From Phytoseiulus persimilis (taxonomy: Eukaryota; Arthropoda; Arachnida; Mesostigmata; Phytoseiidae), in NCBI GenBank assembly GCA_037576195.1, contig CM075103.1, positions 3,968,001-4,032,000 of the forward strand: a stretch of 64,000 nt of DNA. Reading direction: 5' to 3'. The position numbers and the translations under genes are program-made. Below, piece by piece: positions 49,330-61,200 of the stretch; the stretch's first letter is position 1; each line of letters starts with the position of its first letter. The notes under the pieces are model-generated. The model did no database searches and was not told where the DNA came from. It worked only from the letters and a program-made list of their open reading frames with translations.

Positions 49330-51150
49330 AGAAAAGAAACAAGTTGTTTGGCAAGTCAGTATCGCCCACCCACCCGCGCTTTCGTCCATCGCTCGCAAAC
49401 GAACGGCCCAACGATACACAGATGGCTGAACGTTTATCGCGGCAGACTTATGAAAGACGGCAGCTAATACCAGTTGTGATATCGTTGGGAACGAGTAACT
49501 CCTCGGCTCGGCGGGAACCGTCAGGATTTTGTACGAAATTAGGGAAAAACTCGATCCAAGTCGAGATCATAGGTTGAGCGATGAGCAATTCATAGAAGAT
49601 TCGTTCGGTTGGTGCAGGGTTCGAATTGCGAGGACTCCATCAAGATTTGAAATGCGGAGTTTTTCCCTTTTCTCGAAATCCACGGATCAGTGTGCACCGA
49701 AGCTTTTCAAGTTCCGAGACAGTTTTCTCTTTTCGAAGTGGATTGCCGAACTATTCGTCGTAGATCGCCCTGAGTGCCTTTCCCTTCTGCGGCGAAATTT
49801 TCATTCCGGGCCCCGACTCAGCTTTCCTCGTCAGAGCAAATGGCGCTTCCTTTATCGAGGATTGCAGAATAGCTGACTCGCTCCTTAGTTCGTGGAGATA
49901 TCGCTGCGTTGCAGTTCTGCGAAAGACGGTGAATCGTAATCTCACAGAGCCCAACGTTCCCTGTTGACTGCTCGACGGGTGAAACCACTGTGCATCTCAG
50001 AGTCGACGAAGGTCGGCTGCTGTCAATCGGCAACACTCACGTTTCCGCGGTTAATCCGAATCCATTGAGCCAATTCAGTTGCCACTTCCTCACGAGACTT
50101 GAGACAGCGGAGCATCAGCTCCTGACTCTCCCGTCTCCGGCGCTTCTGTAGCAGAGAATCTGAAAACCCCGGGATCCGCCTTGAGACCTGCGATCCTGCA
50201 ATGCGAACTCCCTGGATGTCACGCTGTTTTCAGACCTCGAGTTAACCGGATCACAATTGAAGGCTAACGAGATCCGTCCTGCAAGTTCAACGGACGGAAG
50301 TCCCATTCCAGTGAGCATGCAGGAGTGAGGACTTTGAATCGTCCCATCGGTCCTTATAAAGCATTGAACGTAGTCATGTATCGTCAGTGTTCCTTTGGTC
50401 TCTCACTCATACGTGCAGAAGATACGGGTATTTCTCGATTCTTCAGTTCGAACCAACTCCCTCGAAATTAATTCAGATCAGTCCCAACAATTTCGAGATT
50501 CATCTGAGCTGGTTTGATAACTTTCATGGATGGATGGAGCGATCTGATGGATTCAACAATCGAATCGATTCCGATATTCGATTCATTCATTCCAATCCTT
50601 CTCTGATATCCTCGGAATTCGTCCAGAGTAGTTCACTCTATCTCTGATACTTCCTGGATTCGATCGAGCTATGTCAATTTTCCCCATGCCTCCTGGAACC
50701 AATCAAACCATTCTGGTCGATATTTCGTGGATCTGATTGACTCAGTCGAGTTCATTCCAGATCGGTCTGAGATAAGATTAATAATGGGAACTTCCGGCCA
50801 CAAAAAAGGGTCGAGGAATCCCGGAGAAAAGTCCGGGCTGATTTTCTCAAGAAACCGTTGAAAGATCACTGAAGTTTGCGCATGTACCTCTCGGTACTCC
50901 ACATCCCATTCTCATACAGGAGCACTTTGGAATCTAGCGGAGGATCTTCATTGTGGATTCGATCCGAAGAGGAATTGATAAAAAGCTTCAGATTCTCGGC
51001 TCCTCATCGACTGACGGCGGGAAGCCGTATTGAGATGCAGATGTCGTAGGTGGGGCCGTTCAGACAGCAGGTCTTTGAAGTATTATAGATCGCCCGCCCG
51101 TTTTTTGTTTGCTTTCCCCCCTCCCGTCGGATCTCAAAGTACAGTGGTCT
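49330..51150. other. No supported gene
   Basis: Only short unrecognised frames. The stretch 50500-50600 is rich in ATTCGA/ATTCC repeats of irregular spacing, a low-complexity patch without a clear unit. Confidence 0.4.
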
Positions 51151-51151
51151 G

Positions 51152-52043
51152 TTGTCAACCGCTCGACAAGGCAGATGTGCCCCAGCGATATCTGTTGCTG
51201 TTTCTCTAGAGAAATTGTTTCAAAAAACTAGCATTATGTCGCATTCTCTTGATTTTCTTGCAAGCCGGTTCTTCGATGACGGCGTCGCGCTTCAGCACAA
51301 CATTCCTCGTGAGCCTTCCCCTGGTGGAGTGCGGGCAGGTCTTGTTCACTACGGATCAACCCCACGCATTCAATTGTTCAAAACGGAGATCACTCGCGGT
51401 GAAATTCGTGAAGATGATGAAGAACTTCCGAGAGCGTTCCACTTCATTCCCTTGTCGTAAGCTACTCAAGGCTAGTAACATGGTGCTTATAATTCCATCT
51501 TTGAGCATGAAAAAGAAGCGCGTAATTTTCGATCACCGTTCGTCAGACTTGGCGACTCGCCAAGTAACCTCCACTCTGACAGAACATATTCAACGAAGCA
51601 GAGAGATCGTCGCGCAAACAAGCATCCGTTCGCGTTTACCCAATGCGCCTCTCTCCATGTTGACACGTCATACATATTTCACTATGCAGGTCGATGATAC
51701 AGACAGAGACAGCGAGCAGGCGAGAAAGAGCCGTCGGTCATTGCTCGACATTTCAGGAACATTATGCGCTCGGAGGATCGCCGGGGCTATCCCCGGACTA
51801 CGCGCGTGAATAATGTCAGTCCTAAGCGATGAATTCCCGAGACAGGCAGTTGGTACGGCTGCGAGTGAAACTGAGAGTGCCATCCATCTATACAGGGCGA
51901 TCTCGGGACTCACAAGAACCCCGGATTCTATCGACTTTCGCCGTCCTTTGAGAGTCTCAGAGTCGGGGATCTGCGCTCGATTCACCCGGGGATGGAAGAA
52001 AACGCGGAGAGATGAACCTCGCCTGATCTGGGAAGCTCATTGA
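51152..52043 (+). CDS. Frame-dense plus-strand region, unrecognised
   Basis: Three plus frames of 102, 186 and 76 codons cover the span. The last two are the same frame broken by a single TGA at 51808-51810, so one stop in about 265 codons. The first frame (51152-51460) reads SHSLDFLASRFFDDGVALQH and later FKTEITRGEIREDDEELPR. The second has a basic middle and ends near GAIPGLRA. Such openness is mildly unusual. It could be exons of one gene, a broken single-exon gene, or chance. No domain is recognised and no start context is convincing. Confidence 0.2.
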
Positions 52044-52049
52044 ATTCGA

Positions 52050-54180
52050 GTGGAATGCATCCAGTCGCGTTGACCTCCGGATGTTCGGTCAACTGGAGAC
52101 CACGTGCGATCAATAATTCCATCAAGGAACTCTCCTTCCCCCAACCTCCATGCTCAGGCATCGGAAGAAAATAGAATCATCCGAGTAGATAGGGAGCTTC
52201 CTACGGTTGTGCTACACTCGATGTGAGTACGGTTATTGAACGCTTTTTAGAGCTGTCGTCTGACATCCATGGAACCTATTCACAGAACAAACACTACCGC
52301 CGTTCGGTGACGCTTATTACGGGTTGTCCGCCGGTGGCTTTTGTCGTCCTGCAATGAAGTATCACATCCACAGTGAGCTGGGTCAGTCAGGCAGGGAATG
52401 CGAGAACAGCGCACGAAAGCGATTCAACGTTCATGATGTACGCGAAGCCGGCGTGGAAGGATGCGGCGAGCAAGTTTCAAACAGCGGCACTATAGTGTAC
52501 CGAATGTACATAAATATCAAAAAGTATACGGACGCACCGGAACGGCGTTCGCTCAGCTGTACGCAGCTGACTCGCGCACGTGTGTGAGGGTGGAGCTTCT
52601 GAGTCTCCCTCCCCCTCCCACAAATGGCTGTGTTAACTGCACCGGACTCGATGTTAATTGGCCCTATTGTGATCAGAGCTGACAGAATCAAAGTCTCGGC
52701 GGCACGTCCGCCGTGTTCCGAACAGACATGGAGCCGGTGAGTCGTTCGAGGCCTCAGAGACCATAGAGGTGGGCGTTCGCAAAACCCGAAACGCGATCGA
52801 CCAACACTCAGCAGCTCCGGTTTACCCAGCCCTTCGTCAGTTTCCGGGAAGGTTTTTCCTGAGGTTCGCTCGGGACCAACCTAAATCTCAAACGGCGTTG
52901 CCACCTGACGTTGGTCAAAGAGTCGGTCCGAGCGGGCGTCGAAGACAGCTTGGGGGGAGGTCAAGGAAACTTCGAGGATATCCGTGAGAACATTCGAAAA
53001 AGGACCCGATTCACAGCTGATATGAGCGACGCATCGGGACCAACCGTGCTCGATTAGAGACCCGAGAAGCATTCAATTATCGAACCGCTTGCATCGTGCC
53101 AAGGCACCCAGCTCCATCAGGTCTAACGAAAATAGTGTTGCCAGTGCCTTAGAAGCCCCGCGAGAACTTCTCCGTGGGCAACAAGATATTGGTTGATTGA
53201 GGACCGCTGTACGTGGCAAACTTATTATGTTCGTAACAACAGCTGATTGGCCACTCGGCACAAAGTATTCAACGTGCCTCACTTCAAGAAGGCAGCCCAG
53301 GCTGTGGGTTGCCGATTCGGCAACTATCGCAACAAACGAACTCGGGTGATCCCGCGGTTTGCTGGTAGACCTTCGCCACGTGTAGTTCGTAGATTAAAAT
53401 CACGGTCGACCTTCATGTTGGCGATCTAAAAAACCCGTGAAAAATGAACAGAAGTCAGGATCCAGGCTGAATAGAACTTCGTAATTGCGACGCTCGTCCT
53501 TCGAGAGCTTTGGCATGAAGCTTTTCGTAGCATCAAACAAGCCCGAGTTCACACCCTCCGCCAGCAGGACCCCGAATCCGGGAATAGCAGAAGTGGGTTT
53601 CCCGCGAGTTCTTTAAATGGGTTCGTCCTAAAACTGAGTTTTCAGGTTTATCTCAAATGTGGGGCATCCGGAAGAGAGATTCCCGCTGGACGACCTTACA
53701 GACTTTTTCCATCGGACTCGGAGAGCTGCCTTGTGAGTAAAATAGGAAACTCTGCCTCCTAAATACCTATTTTGCCCACGATGCTCATATTGTTCATGTT
53801 ACACTGTCATGCCGTAGGATGCTGAGTTTTCGCTTTTTCGTGAGCCTAGCAGTGTTGATCCTCGAGGTTCCGCCGTAGCAGAACTCAGACTACATGGGCA
53901 CGCCTGGAATCACGCAAGCGTGGCGACGTCACGGATCGCCGATCGCCTTGCGACAGTTACGCCTCTCCTGAGGAATAACAACAGAATGAAGACACAAGTT
54001 ACCTCAACGCTCTGAAAACCGCCTCTCTCGTCGAGTCCTGACTCAAAGGAAGATTCGAGAAGCCTCCTGATCTCCTCGACGGCATTCGTTCTATTTTGGA
54101 AACACGCAGGAATTGGACAGCTCTTCGCCTCTTTCGGGCTCTTGTTATCAGAGAACGAAGGGGGCTCAGTAGATGAACAA
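52050..54180. other. No supported gene; ORF-poor end
   Basis: From 53430 to 54188 no frame of 60 codons exists on either strand. Before that, frames are short and unrecognised. Confidence 0.45.
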
Positions 54181-54604
54181 CGATGATGTCAAAACGAGTG
54201 ACATTCCAGCCTCAACTGGTTCAGCCACGTATCGGGGACAGAGCTCTTGCTGATGTCTGAAATGAGAAACCGTGATGCTGCGGAGATTGAGTCACTGGCA
54301 TACATACTTTTCAGGGTCGGAGCGGGCGCTCTTTTTGAGGATTTCCTTTCCACAAAATTGACGGAGCGAACGACACCGTCGTCGGTGACTTTACATCTCA
54401 ACTTCATCGAACTTATTCGTTCCCAGAGTCTGAGATTCATCGGAGCCGGGGTTGCTTACAGTGTCATCCACATAGATCTCGAATGTTGGAACGACCGATT
54501 CCACAGGTTGGTTCGTTGCTCACTTTGCTATCGGTATTCTCGGACAGACGGAGACCATGCTGTAAGTTACCTCCAGCCGCTTCGCGTGGCGTTGCTCTAA
54601 AACC

Positions 54605-55030
54605 TCAGCCAGTTCCTACACGATGAGGAACGTGGTTACCGGCGGTCAGCCACCGCGCTCCACATTTCGACCAAATCGATTGAAGCGATTCGGAAAGCAT
54701 CCCTGTTGTCAAAGAATGTCGCTCGCGAAAAGAGCACAGCTCGAAGGAAGCCGCGCAGCCCTCACAGGAGCGATTGAGATTTTCTACGCTCCGCTGCAGC
54801 TCCTTCGAGTCGTACCTGGAGCAGTAGGGAGATTCATTTGAAATGAGAAGCGGAATCGTCATCCAACGAAGCCTGGACTGCGGAAGCGCAGCAGAAATCG
54901 CCGAAGTTCTGAGAGAAGGTCTCACGTACTTTCTCGCTCCGAGATTCTTTCTATCTGAGCTACTCTCGTTTCGTATCGCTGCGATCACATCTACAGATGT
55001 GGCAAGATTCCTCGAAGTCGTATAACACGT
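54605..55030 (-). CDS. Candidate long frame, unrecognised
   Basis: A minus frame of 173 codons whose upstream 28 bases lie inside the hAT element at 55099-55312; only the part below about 55030 is coding-like. It contains SVDVIAAIRNESSSDRKNLG, several cysteines (EGCAASFELCSF) and ends in HVPHRVGTG. An opposing plus-strand pair of frames (54623-54841 and 54843-55025) competes for the same DNA. No domain was recognised. Confidence 0.15.
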   Translation of the reverse strand, partial: TCYTTSRNLATSVDVIAAIRNESSSDRKNLGARKYVRPSLRTSAISAALPQSRLRWMTIPLLISNESPYCSRYDSKELQRSVENLNRSCEGCAASFELCSFRERHSLTTGMLSESLQSIWSKCGARWLTAGNHVPHRVGTG

Positions 55031-55090
55031 TAAGCGCCCACTGCTTCTCATTGAGAAAACCCCGGGAGGTGTTGCTGATTTCGTCCATCC

Positions 55091-55098
55091 GTTTAGAT
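55091..55098 (+). repeat. hAT target-site duplication, left copy
   Basis: GTTTAGAT directly before the element's CAGTGGTT end; the identical eight bases follow the other end at 55313-55320. Eight bases is the length made by hAT transposases. Confidence 0.9.
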
Positions 55099-55312
55099 CA
55101 GTGGTTCTCAAACTCCACTGACCCATCGACCCCCTAGGCGACTTCGTTGAAGTTTATGGACTGCCGTCCCCCAAGGGGTCGACCGTCGACCCCTTGATTC
55201 ACCTACGTGGACGCCAAGAAGCATGGTCAAATCCACCCCGGCATCACCTCTGTAAACCGGAGATCGGGGGTCGACCCCCAGGGGTCGATATCGACCACTT
55301 TGAGAACCACTG
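55099..55312. mobile_element. Non-autonomous hAT element (MITE), 214 bp
   Basis: Both ends carry the same 14-base inverted repeat CAGTGGTTCTCAAA, with partial match beyond. The element sits between perfect 8-bp copies of GTTTAGAT. These are the marks of the hAT superfamily, whose ends often read CAGTGGTTCTCAAACT. It is far too short to encode a transposase, so it must have moved with one supplied elsewhere. Internal sequence has nested inverted strings built on GGGGTCGACC, which would let the transcript fold. The intact duplication suggests a fairly young insertion. Confidence 0.92.
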
Positions 55313-55320
55313 GTTTAGAT
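55313..55320 (+). repeat. hAT target-site duplication, right copy
   Basis: GTTTAGAT identical to 55091-55098, directly after the element's terminal CCACTG. Confidence 0.9.
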
Positions 55321-56557
55321 GATTCCCCAGAGATATAGCCACGCGTGTGTTCCCGAATTCCCGCTGATTTCCACGTCTCCCGAGGCCGTACTGCATGCTT
55401 TCAAATGTCTCGAATCGGTAGTTTCTGCGTCTATTTCGGAGTTTTCGTGTTCGGGATGCATATTCTCAGCGCTTCACAAGCATGTGCTCAGTACCTGGAG
55501 CCAGAGCCTGGATGTTCGGGTGATTTTTCGGAATTAACCTCTCTTTTCTATGGAATCCAAGGCGATTGATGGGATGATCTCGAAGAATCACCTGAACTTC
55601 GAGACTCTACTTGTGATGCATATTAGCGTTCATGAAGTTCATCTTCAGTGCTTGGAAGTACGTGTTCGAATGACGAGCATGTCGGGCTGGGGAAAAACCT
55701 CGGTTTCATCAGCTCAGACTGAATAAGTCGGTTCCGTGACACGCCGTTCGAGAATTCACAGCCCTGAAATCAAGAGTTAACATTGATCTCTCTTCTACGT
55801 GGGACCTGCTCCTGGAGATGATGAACGCATATGCGGCGCACTTGCCGGCGTGCATGCACAACGCGAAACTACAATACGTTCCACGATTCGGTTTCCGGCA
55901 TCTCTCGGGATTCTTCCGCCGCCAAATCGATGAGCTGTTCCGCTTCGCCCGTTCTGCAAGGCATGGGGCGCAAACCTCGGGTTCTCATCCCGGACGAGGC
56001 CTCAGGTTCTATCGGCTCTGAAAGAACCTTGGAACCACCACCAACTGCTCTTGACTCTCGAGAAGATGGAAACATTTCTCGGAGTTTTCCTACTCGAACT
56101 TCTCTCTCGAGTCGTGACTCGAACCTCGCGAATCAAGCCCCGGGCTTTCTTCTCGTTTGAGACCACCTCAGCAATGGTCTTCGTGCGTCCCGCACAATGA
56201 CATAGAATTCGAAGGGAATACGAGAGAAACGCGTGAGGATTGAATTACTCAGCTCGACTCCCTGCATGCTTGACAGACTTTTTTTCCCTGATCCACAAAA
56301 GGTTCACCTCAGAAGAATCCACGAACAATAAAACAGTTCCACGAGAGCGCAGAGGAGACGAGCATTCACGCCAGAGTTCTCTCTCACTGCGGAAACTGAC
56401 CGCGGGTTCACCCTTCGGGTACAAGGGTGGGTCTCAACCCATTATTTCAACCATTCTCCCGTTTGCTATTCTCGAGCAGGCGTCGCACAGTGGACGATTT
56501 GCGCTCGAAATTATTTTTCGCGATTTTCGCTGAAGCTGATGTTAGTTCATTAACTTC
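55321..56557. other. No supported gene between two mobile elements
   Basis: Frames of 60-109 codons on both strands without recognisable domains. No repeat ends were seen. Confidence 0.4.
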
Positions 56558-57040
56558 CACACAGAAGCTAGAGTCGTATTGAGTCGAGGTGGGATCGAGG
56601 TCTACAAGAAAAGATAGCCAACACTTCATTCGCAAAAGGTCCCTTTTAGTACTAGCTAGTTTAGAAGGCTTTAACAGAGCGAATCGTGATCCGCGGATAT
56701 CCGGTCCCATCGCAATTTTCACCGACTGCCCACACTCAGGAGAGTTCAACTGACCAGTCTTCAGCTACCCCATCGCACCTCGAGACACAATATAGACGAA
56801 AATTTGGAAGAAAATAAGCTGTTTTTGCCCCCTTCTGACAGATTTTCGAGCTTAATTTGTTCTCGGCTCCACGGGCAGCGAGCTCGATCAGAATGACTGT
56901 TATAACCATAATACTCCATGAATTCTTAGAAAGAAAGCCTTCCGACCCAATCCGATCATTGGAAGTTGGTGTTTCAACTGATTCGCATCGGTTCGTCATT
57001 ATCAACATGATCATCATCATCATTGAAGTCGACGAAGAGC
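56558..57040 (+). repeat. Foldback element, left inverted arm
   Basis: The reverse complement of this segment aligns with 57772-58264 along its length. In the best block (about 150 bases around ctcctgagtgtgggcagtcgg) about ten mismatches were counted. The outer edge is the CACACAGAAGCT string at 56558; the right arm ends AGCTTCTGTGCG. The inner edge is at GTCGACGAAGAGC. Part of the arm (56862-57040) is also a direct repeat of 57091-57204 in the spacer. So the arm carries a copy of the upstream end of the internal gene. Confidence 0.85.
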
Positions 57041-57067
57041 TGATCCGCAGATTAAGAACCATACAGT

Positions 57068-57662
57068 ATGGTCCATACTGATCAATTCTTCTCGGCTCCG
57101 CGGGCAGTGAGCTCAATCAGAGGGATTGTGATCGAGCACACCTCTCGAAGTTTATTCACAGCTTGCTCGCGAGTTGCTAGGATCACTGAAGTCGACGAGG
57201 AGCTGATTCGCAGATTCAAAACCATCCTAAATGCGATCGATTGCTCTGAGCAACTCGACGCCGAAAAATTCAAGTTTTTTTGCGTCGAGACCGCTGAACC
57301 GTATGTCAGTTTGTATCCGTGGTACCCTATGACGAACACAGTCCATAGGATACTGATCCATGGCCCCCAAATCTTGAGTCACATTGCCAATTGGCAGGCT
57401 GAGCGAGGAAGCCCGAGAGGTTCAGAATAGAGCTCATCGGGAGGCAAGACTCTATCATTCACGAAAAATAAGTCGACAAGCAACCAACGGAGATATCCTT
57501 CACACCATGCTGGCGTCATCTGATCCGCTCATCTTCAGTTAGAGGGAGCTGCGAGTGCGAGATGACGATGAACATGATGAGGACGTTTTAGAGCTCTTAG
57601 AGAGAGCCGAGGAGGATGATGACTCCGACTCAGAATTAAGTCGATTGATCGCCTGCATCTAA
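57068..57662 (+). pseudogene. Decayed transposon-borne gene, uncharacterised family
   Basis: From 57068 a frame runs through VDEELIRRFKTILNAIDC, then a Cys-containing stretch, VSLYPWYPMTNTVHRILIHG and a conserved-looking histidine end. At about 57387 the reading moves one frame. It then continues through RKISRQATNGDILHTMLASS, meets an in-frame TAG at 57540-57542, and ends as a run of Asp/Glu with a TAA at 57660-57662. The LYPWY...VH(K/R)ILIHG pattern and the SSDP-ending block recur, from memory, in repeated genes of several arthropods and cnidarians with no known function. One shift and one stop mean it is not functional here. It may be a helper or accessory protein of the element rather than a transposase. 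Confidence 0.7.
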
Positions 57663-57771
57663 CTATGTCGTTCGTTCTTGGATTTGAATTCATCGGTTCC
57701 TACCCTGCACACATGCTCAGTTCAGAAACGCCAAAGTCACTAGTGGCTATAGGTGGGACTCAAGGCGAATT

Positions 57772-58264
57772 GCTCTTCGTCGACTTCAATGATGATGATG
57801 ATGAATCGAGTCGAATCAGTTGAAACACCAACTTCCAATGATCGGATTGGGTCGGAAGGCTTTCTTTCTGAGAATCTATGGAGTATTATGGCGATAACAG
57901 TCATTCTGATCGAGCTCGCTCCCTGTGGAGCCGAGAACAAGCGTCAGAAATGAAGATCGAAAATTTGTCAGAAGGGGGGAAAAACACCCCCTTCTCTTCC
58001 AAATTTTCGTCGATATTGCGTTTCGAGGTGCGATGGGACAACTGGAAACTGGCCAGGTGAACTCTCCTGAGTGTGGGCAGTCGGCAAAAATTGCAATGGG
58101 ACCGGATATCCGCGGATCACAATTCGCTCTGTTATAGCCTCCTAAACCAGCTAGTATTAAAAGGGACCGTCTGCGAATGAAGTGTTGGCTATCTTTTCTT
58201 GTAGACCTCGATCCTGTCTATCCGAAGCTACCGCCTCGACTCCATGCGACTTTAGCTTCTGTGC
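57772..58264 (-). repeat. Foldback element, right inverted arm
   Basis: Inverted partner of 56558-57040. The plus strand here starts GCTCTTCGTCGACTTCAATG with a (GAT)n stretch at about 57790-57803, matching (ATC)n in the left arm, and ends at TAGCTTCTGTGCG. A few small length differences from the left arm lie in the (GAT)n part and between 58211 and 58230. Confidence 0.85.
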
Positions 58265-61200
58265 GTCGCCCACTGCGCGTCGAAGGTGTTCTCATGGGTC
58301 AGCCAACCATCGGTCGTTATCAAATAACGATAAGTTGGACTGCCAAACTAAGGTGGAGACACCTTCAACGCCACCATTCCTCGGTAAAGCATCTCGAGGA
58401 AGATTTCTTAACTTCCGCGACGCATAGTGCGCTCACAGGAAACTCTGAGCAGAAACGACTCAAACGCAATCTCAGGAAACGGGGAGAGCGATTCCCGAGC
58501 TTGAAGTTGAACCGCAAAAAGTCTATCTCGGTCGGACGACTCCGAAGCATCCTGGAATTTTATTGACGAGCTGCAGGAAGGTGATTCTGGTCTCAAAGCG
58601 ATGCCTGAACCCGCATCCCAAGTTCGACACAACACTTCTAGCGCACTTTGAAGTCGTCCGAGCGAAATAGAATTATCGTGGTTCGAGGTCGTGCGCTGCG
58701 ATTCGATTAGGTTCGGCTTTCGTCGGTCTCGCTCCGGGTTTGTGGGTACAACGAAACCGTACACCGCGAAGTGACTTGGGAGCGACGGCGACGAATGGAA
58801 ACAAATTCGAGAGGCAGCTGAGGAGCATGCTGGAGGCGCCAGCGAAGCAGCACGAGAGCAGCAACGTTTGCGTAGATGAATTCGTGTGTGTGGACGATCG
58901 AAGCAAGAAGCAGATAATGGGGGGCGCGGGGGGGATAGGAGCGGACGAACGGATAGGCCGACTGCACAGTGAGAGAACATCTCAGCCTGAGCGAAAACCG
59001 TCGTCATTAATTACTCCACGACCCGCGGATGGAAGCAGCCAGAAGAAACTCGGCCGGTCCACCCGCTTGGTTGTCTCTTTCGATTCCTCTATTTCACCCT
59101 GCCCGCCAGTCTGCCATTCAGGAAATAGGGGAGCGAAGAACAATGTGAAAGTATCATTACCGGCATGCCGATCCGATTCATTAACATATGTGAGTCTAAG
59201 CGACTCATGGCACATCAGACGCAACCGGCCATTCGACCATCCGAGTTGCCTACCCACCAGCCTCACGGATGGATGAACGAACAACTCACCTGAGGAAGCG
59301 AGAGAGCAAGGAGGGCAAATGGAGAAAGAAAGAGGGCGATAAAGAGATAGAGAATGAGAGGAAAGAATGCAGACGAGTTATCGGGACTAGGAGAGAAATT
59401 TTGAAATCTGGGGCTCACTGGTTCTCTATGGACGAAAGAAGAATGTTCGGTTCCGCTGAAGCATCAGGCATTTCTGGATTTCGATGGCAATCGTTATTCC
59501 TGCATTCAACATGAGAAACTCGTCGGTGCGTTCGTTGGTGGATCAAGTGCGCCGCCCGGTGCACCACACCGTCGGTTGCTCCCTCAGACCCTGGCGTGAC
59601 CTGGATTCTGGCTCTCGCGGTTCGCAGTTTGGGAACTTCCTCTCTGACTCCTGCAGACTCCGGAGAACTATCAGTTGAACTATCACTCATGAATGAAATC
59701 ACTCCAGCATGAGTCCGGACCAATCGCGGAGGAAGGAAGCTCGCTAGTGATTCCTACGGCCACTTGTTGAGGGAAAGATAAGCACTGCTGATCGATTGAC
59801 GGGACATGCTACCGGCGCGGGCGCGTCGAGCTGCTCATGCGATCACAGCTGATGGAGCCCGATGGCAACTCTGTCATATCGTCCTCGTGGACTTGAGCGA
59901 TACTGACGTCGAAAGCTGTTCTGTCGCGAGCGAGACAATTCCTCGCATTTACGCATTCGTCAACGAATAAACGTCAGACGACGATCGAGCTATTTTTGAG
60001 TAGCTCATCCGCGGAGATCCCAGTATAGTTTGACCGCTGCGCTCGATCAGGAAATACCGCTCTCGGTCGAGTGAATTTCCTCTTCAGAGGGGCTTTCAAA
60101 GCACTCAGAATTGCATCGGTCTCGACGGATACTTCCATTTTCTGGGCAGCTTCGTAGTCAATGTAAGCTCGGTGGATCACCCGGCTTGTGTGAGTAGACT
60201 GGCTGAGAATTCAAACGATGTTCGGTTCGACGAGGCTCGTGGAAACCTTGTGTTCCAAATCCACTGTTTCTCGAGCGTGGGAGGGTTAGAACCACGACCT
60301 GAACACATTGCTTCCTCCTTTGGCACACTCTCATCGATGCCTTCATTGTCCCGAAGATTGATTTTGATCCCAGGATCGACTGATTCTCACTGGTCTTCAT
60401 CGAAACTATAATGAGAAGAAATGAAGCACATCTTTGATGAGGCATCTGCGAATCCGAATAGGGAGTCCATCGCGATGCTAAGATGAGGTAACCTTGAAAT
60501 CGAGAATTCCCTCATACCTAAACTCGGGGATCCTCATCCCTCCACCCCTCGTTTTGTCAATAATCACAAAGGTAGCCGATTGAGCGGTAGTCGACTCGCT
60601 TGCATTTTTTCGCCGAATCCTTGCGCCTGATACAGAACGTGACTTGCACGTGATGGAGACGTAACTCGGGGTTCGTTCGCGTGACTCAAGTGATGATCCG
60701 ACAGCAATCATGTTTTCGGAATCGATCCCAACCTTGAAATTGACAAAATACCGTGTCCGGTAACATGGCCAATGGTATCATGAGACAGGGGCTGATGGGC
60801 CGGGCGTCTCGGATCGGAATCGATACAGCTGGGGAGGCCAGCATACCGGCTTCTCACGAGACCACGTCTCTTACCATGCGAGATTTCCGTTCACGATGTG
60901 AGGGAGAGCTCTCCTCAACTCTCATTCTCAGTATGTCGAATGAAACCGCTACCACCGAACCGAGCCCGACTCCGGAGAAAGATACGTATTATTCGAGAGT
61001 TTTTCCATATCATGAACGTGGGGCTGGCGCGCATTTCAAGTAGCCGGAACTCTGTGAGAAAGTTGCGAAAAGTCTGTGTTTCGTTGTGATTTGCACTAGG
61101 CCTCAATCAGGTACGACGAAGTCCGAGATCGATAATCGACTCACATCGGAAGTCTAACTAGGCTGTTTGAGGCGAGGGATCCCACTTCAAGAGCACAAGT

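Larger units (their letters stand above)
56558..58264. mobile_element. Foldback-type transposon carrying a decayed gene
   Basis: Two inverted arms of about 483 and 493 bases flank a spacer of about 730 bases (57041-57771). The spacer carries a broken open frame. Long, internally repeated arms are typical of foldback elements and of nested or rearranged DNA transposons. No target duplication was identified just outside 56558 and 58264, so the true ends may lie further out or be lost. Arms differing at several percent of positions, plus the broken gene, indicate an old insertion. Confidence 0.75.

Noticed and set aside
49601-49635. Possible tRNA T-loop (gggttcgaattg)
   Set aside because: The position after the loop that must be C is T, and no acceptor-stem pairing or A box is found. 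A few similar GGTTCGA-type strings checked by eye also failed.
54421-54500. Minus-strand IYVDDTV, like the catalytic motif of retroelement reverse transcriptases
   Set aside because: The residues on both sides do not fit copia, gypsy or BEL reverse transcriptase, an in-frame stop lies shortly after, and no protease, RNase H or integrase pieces are nearby. Most likely chance.
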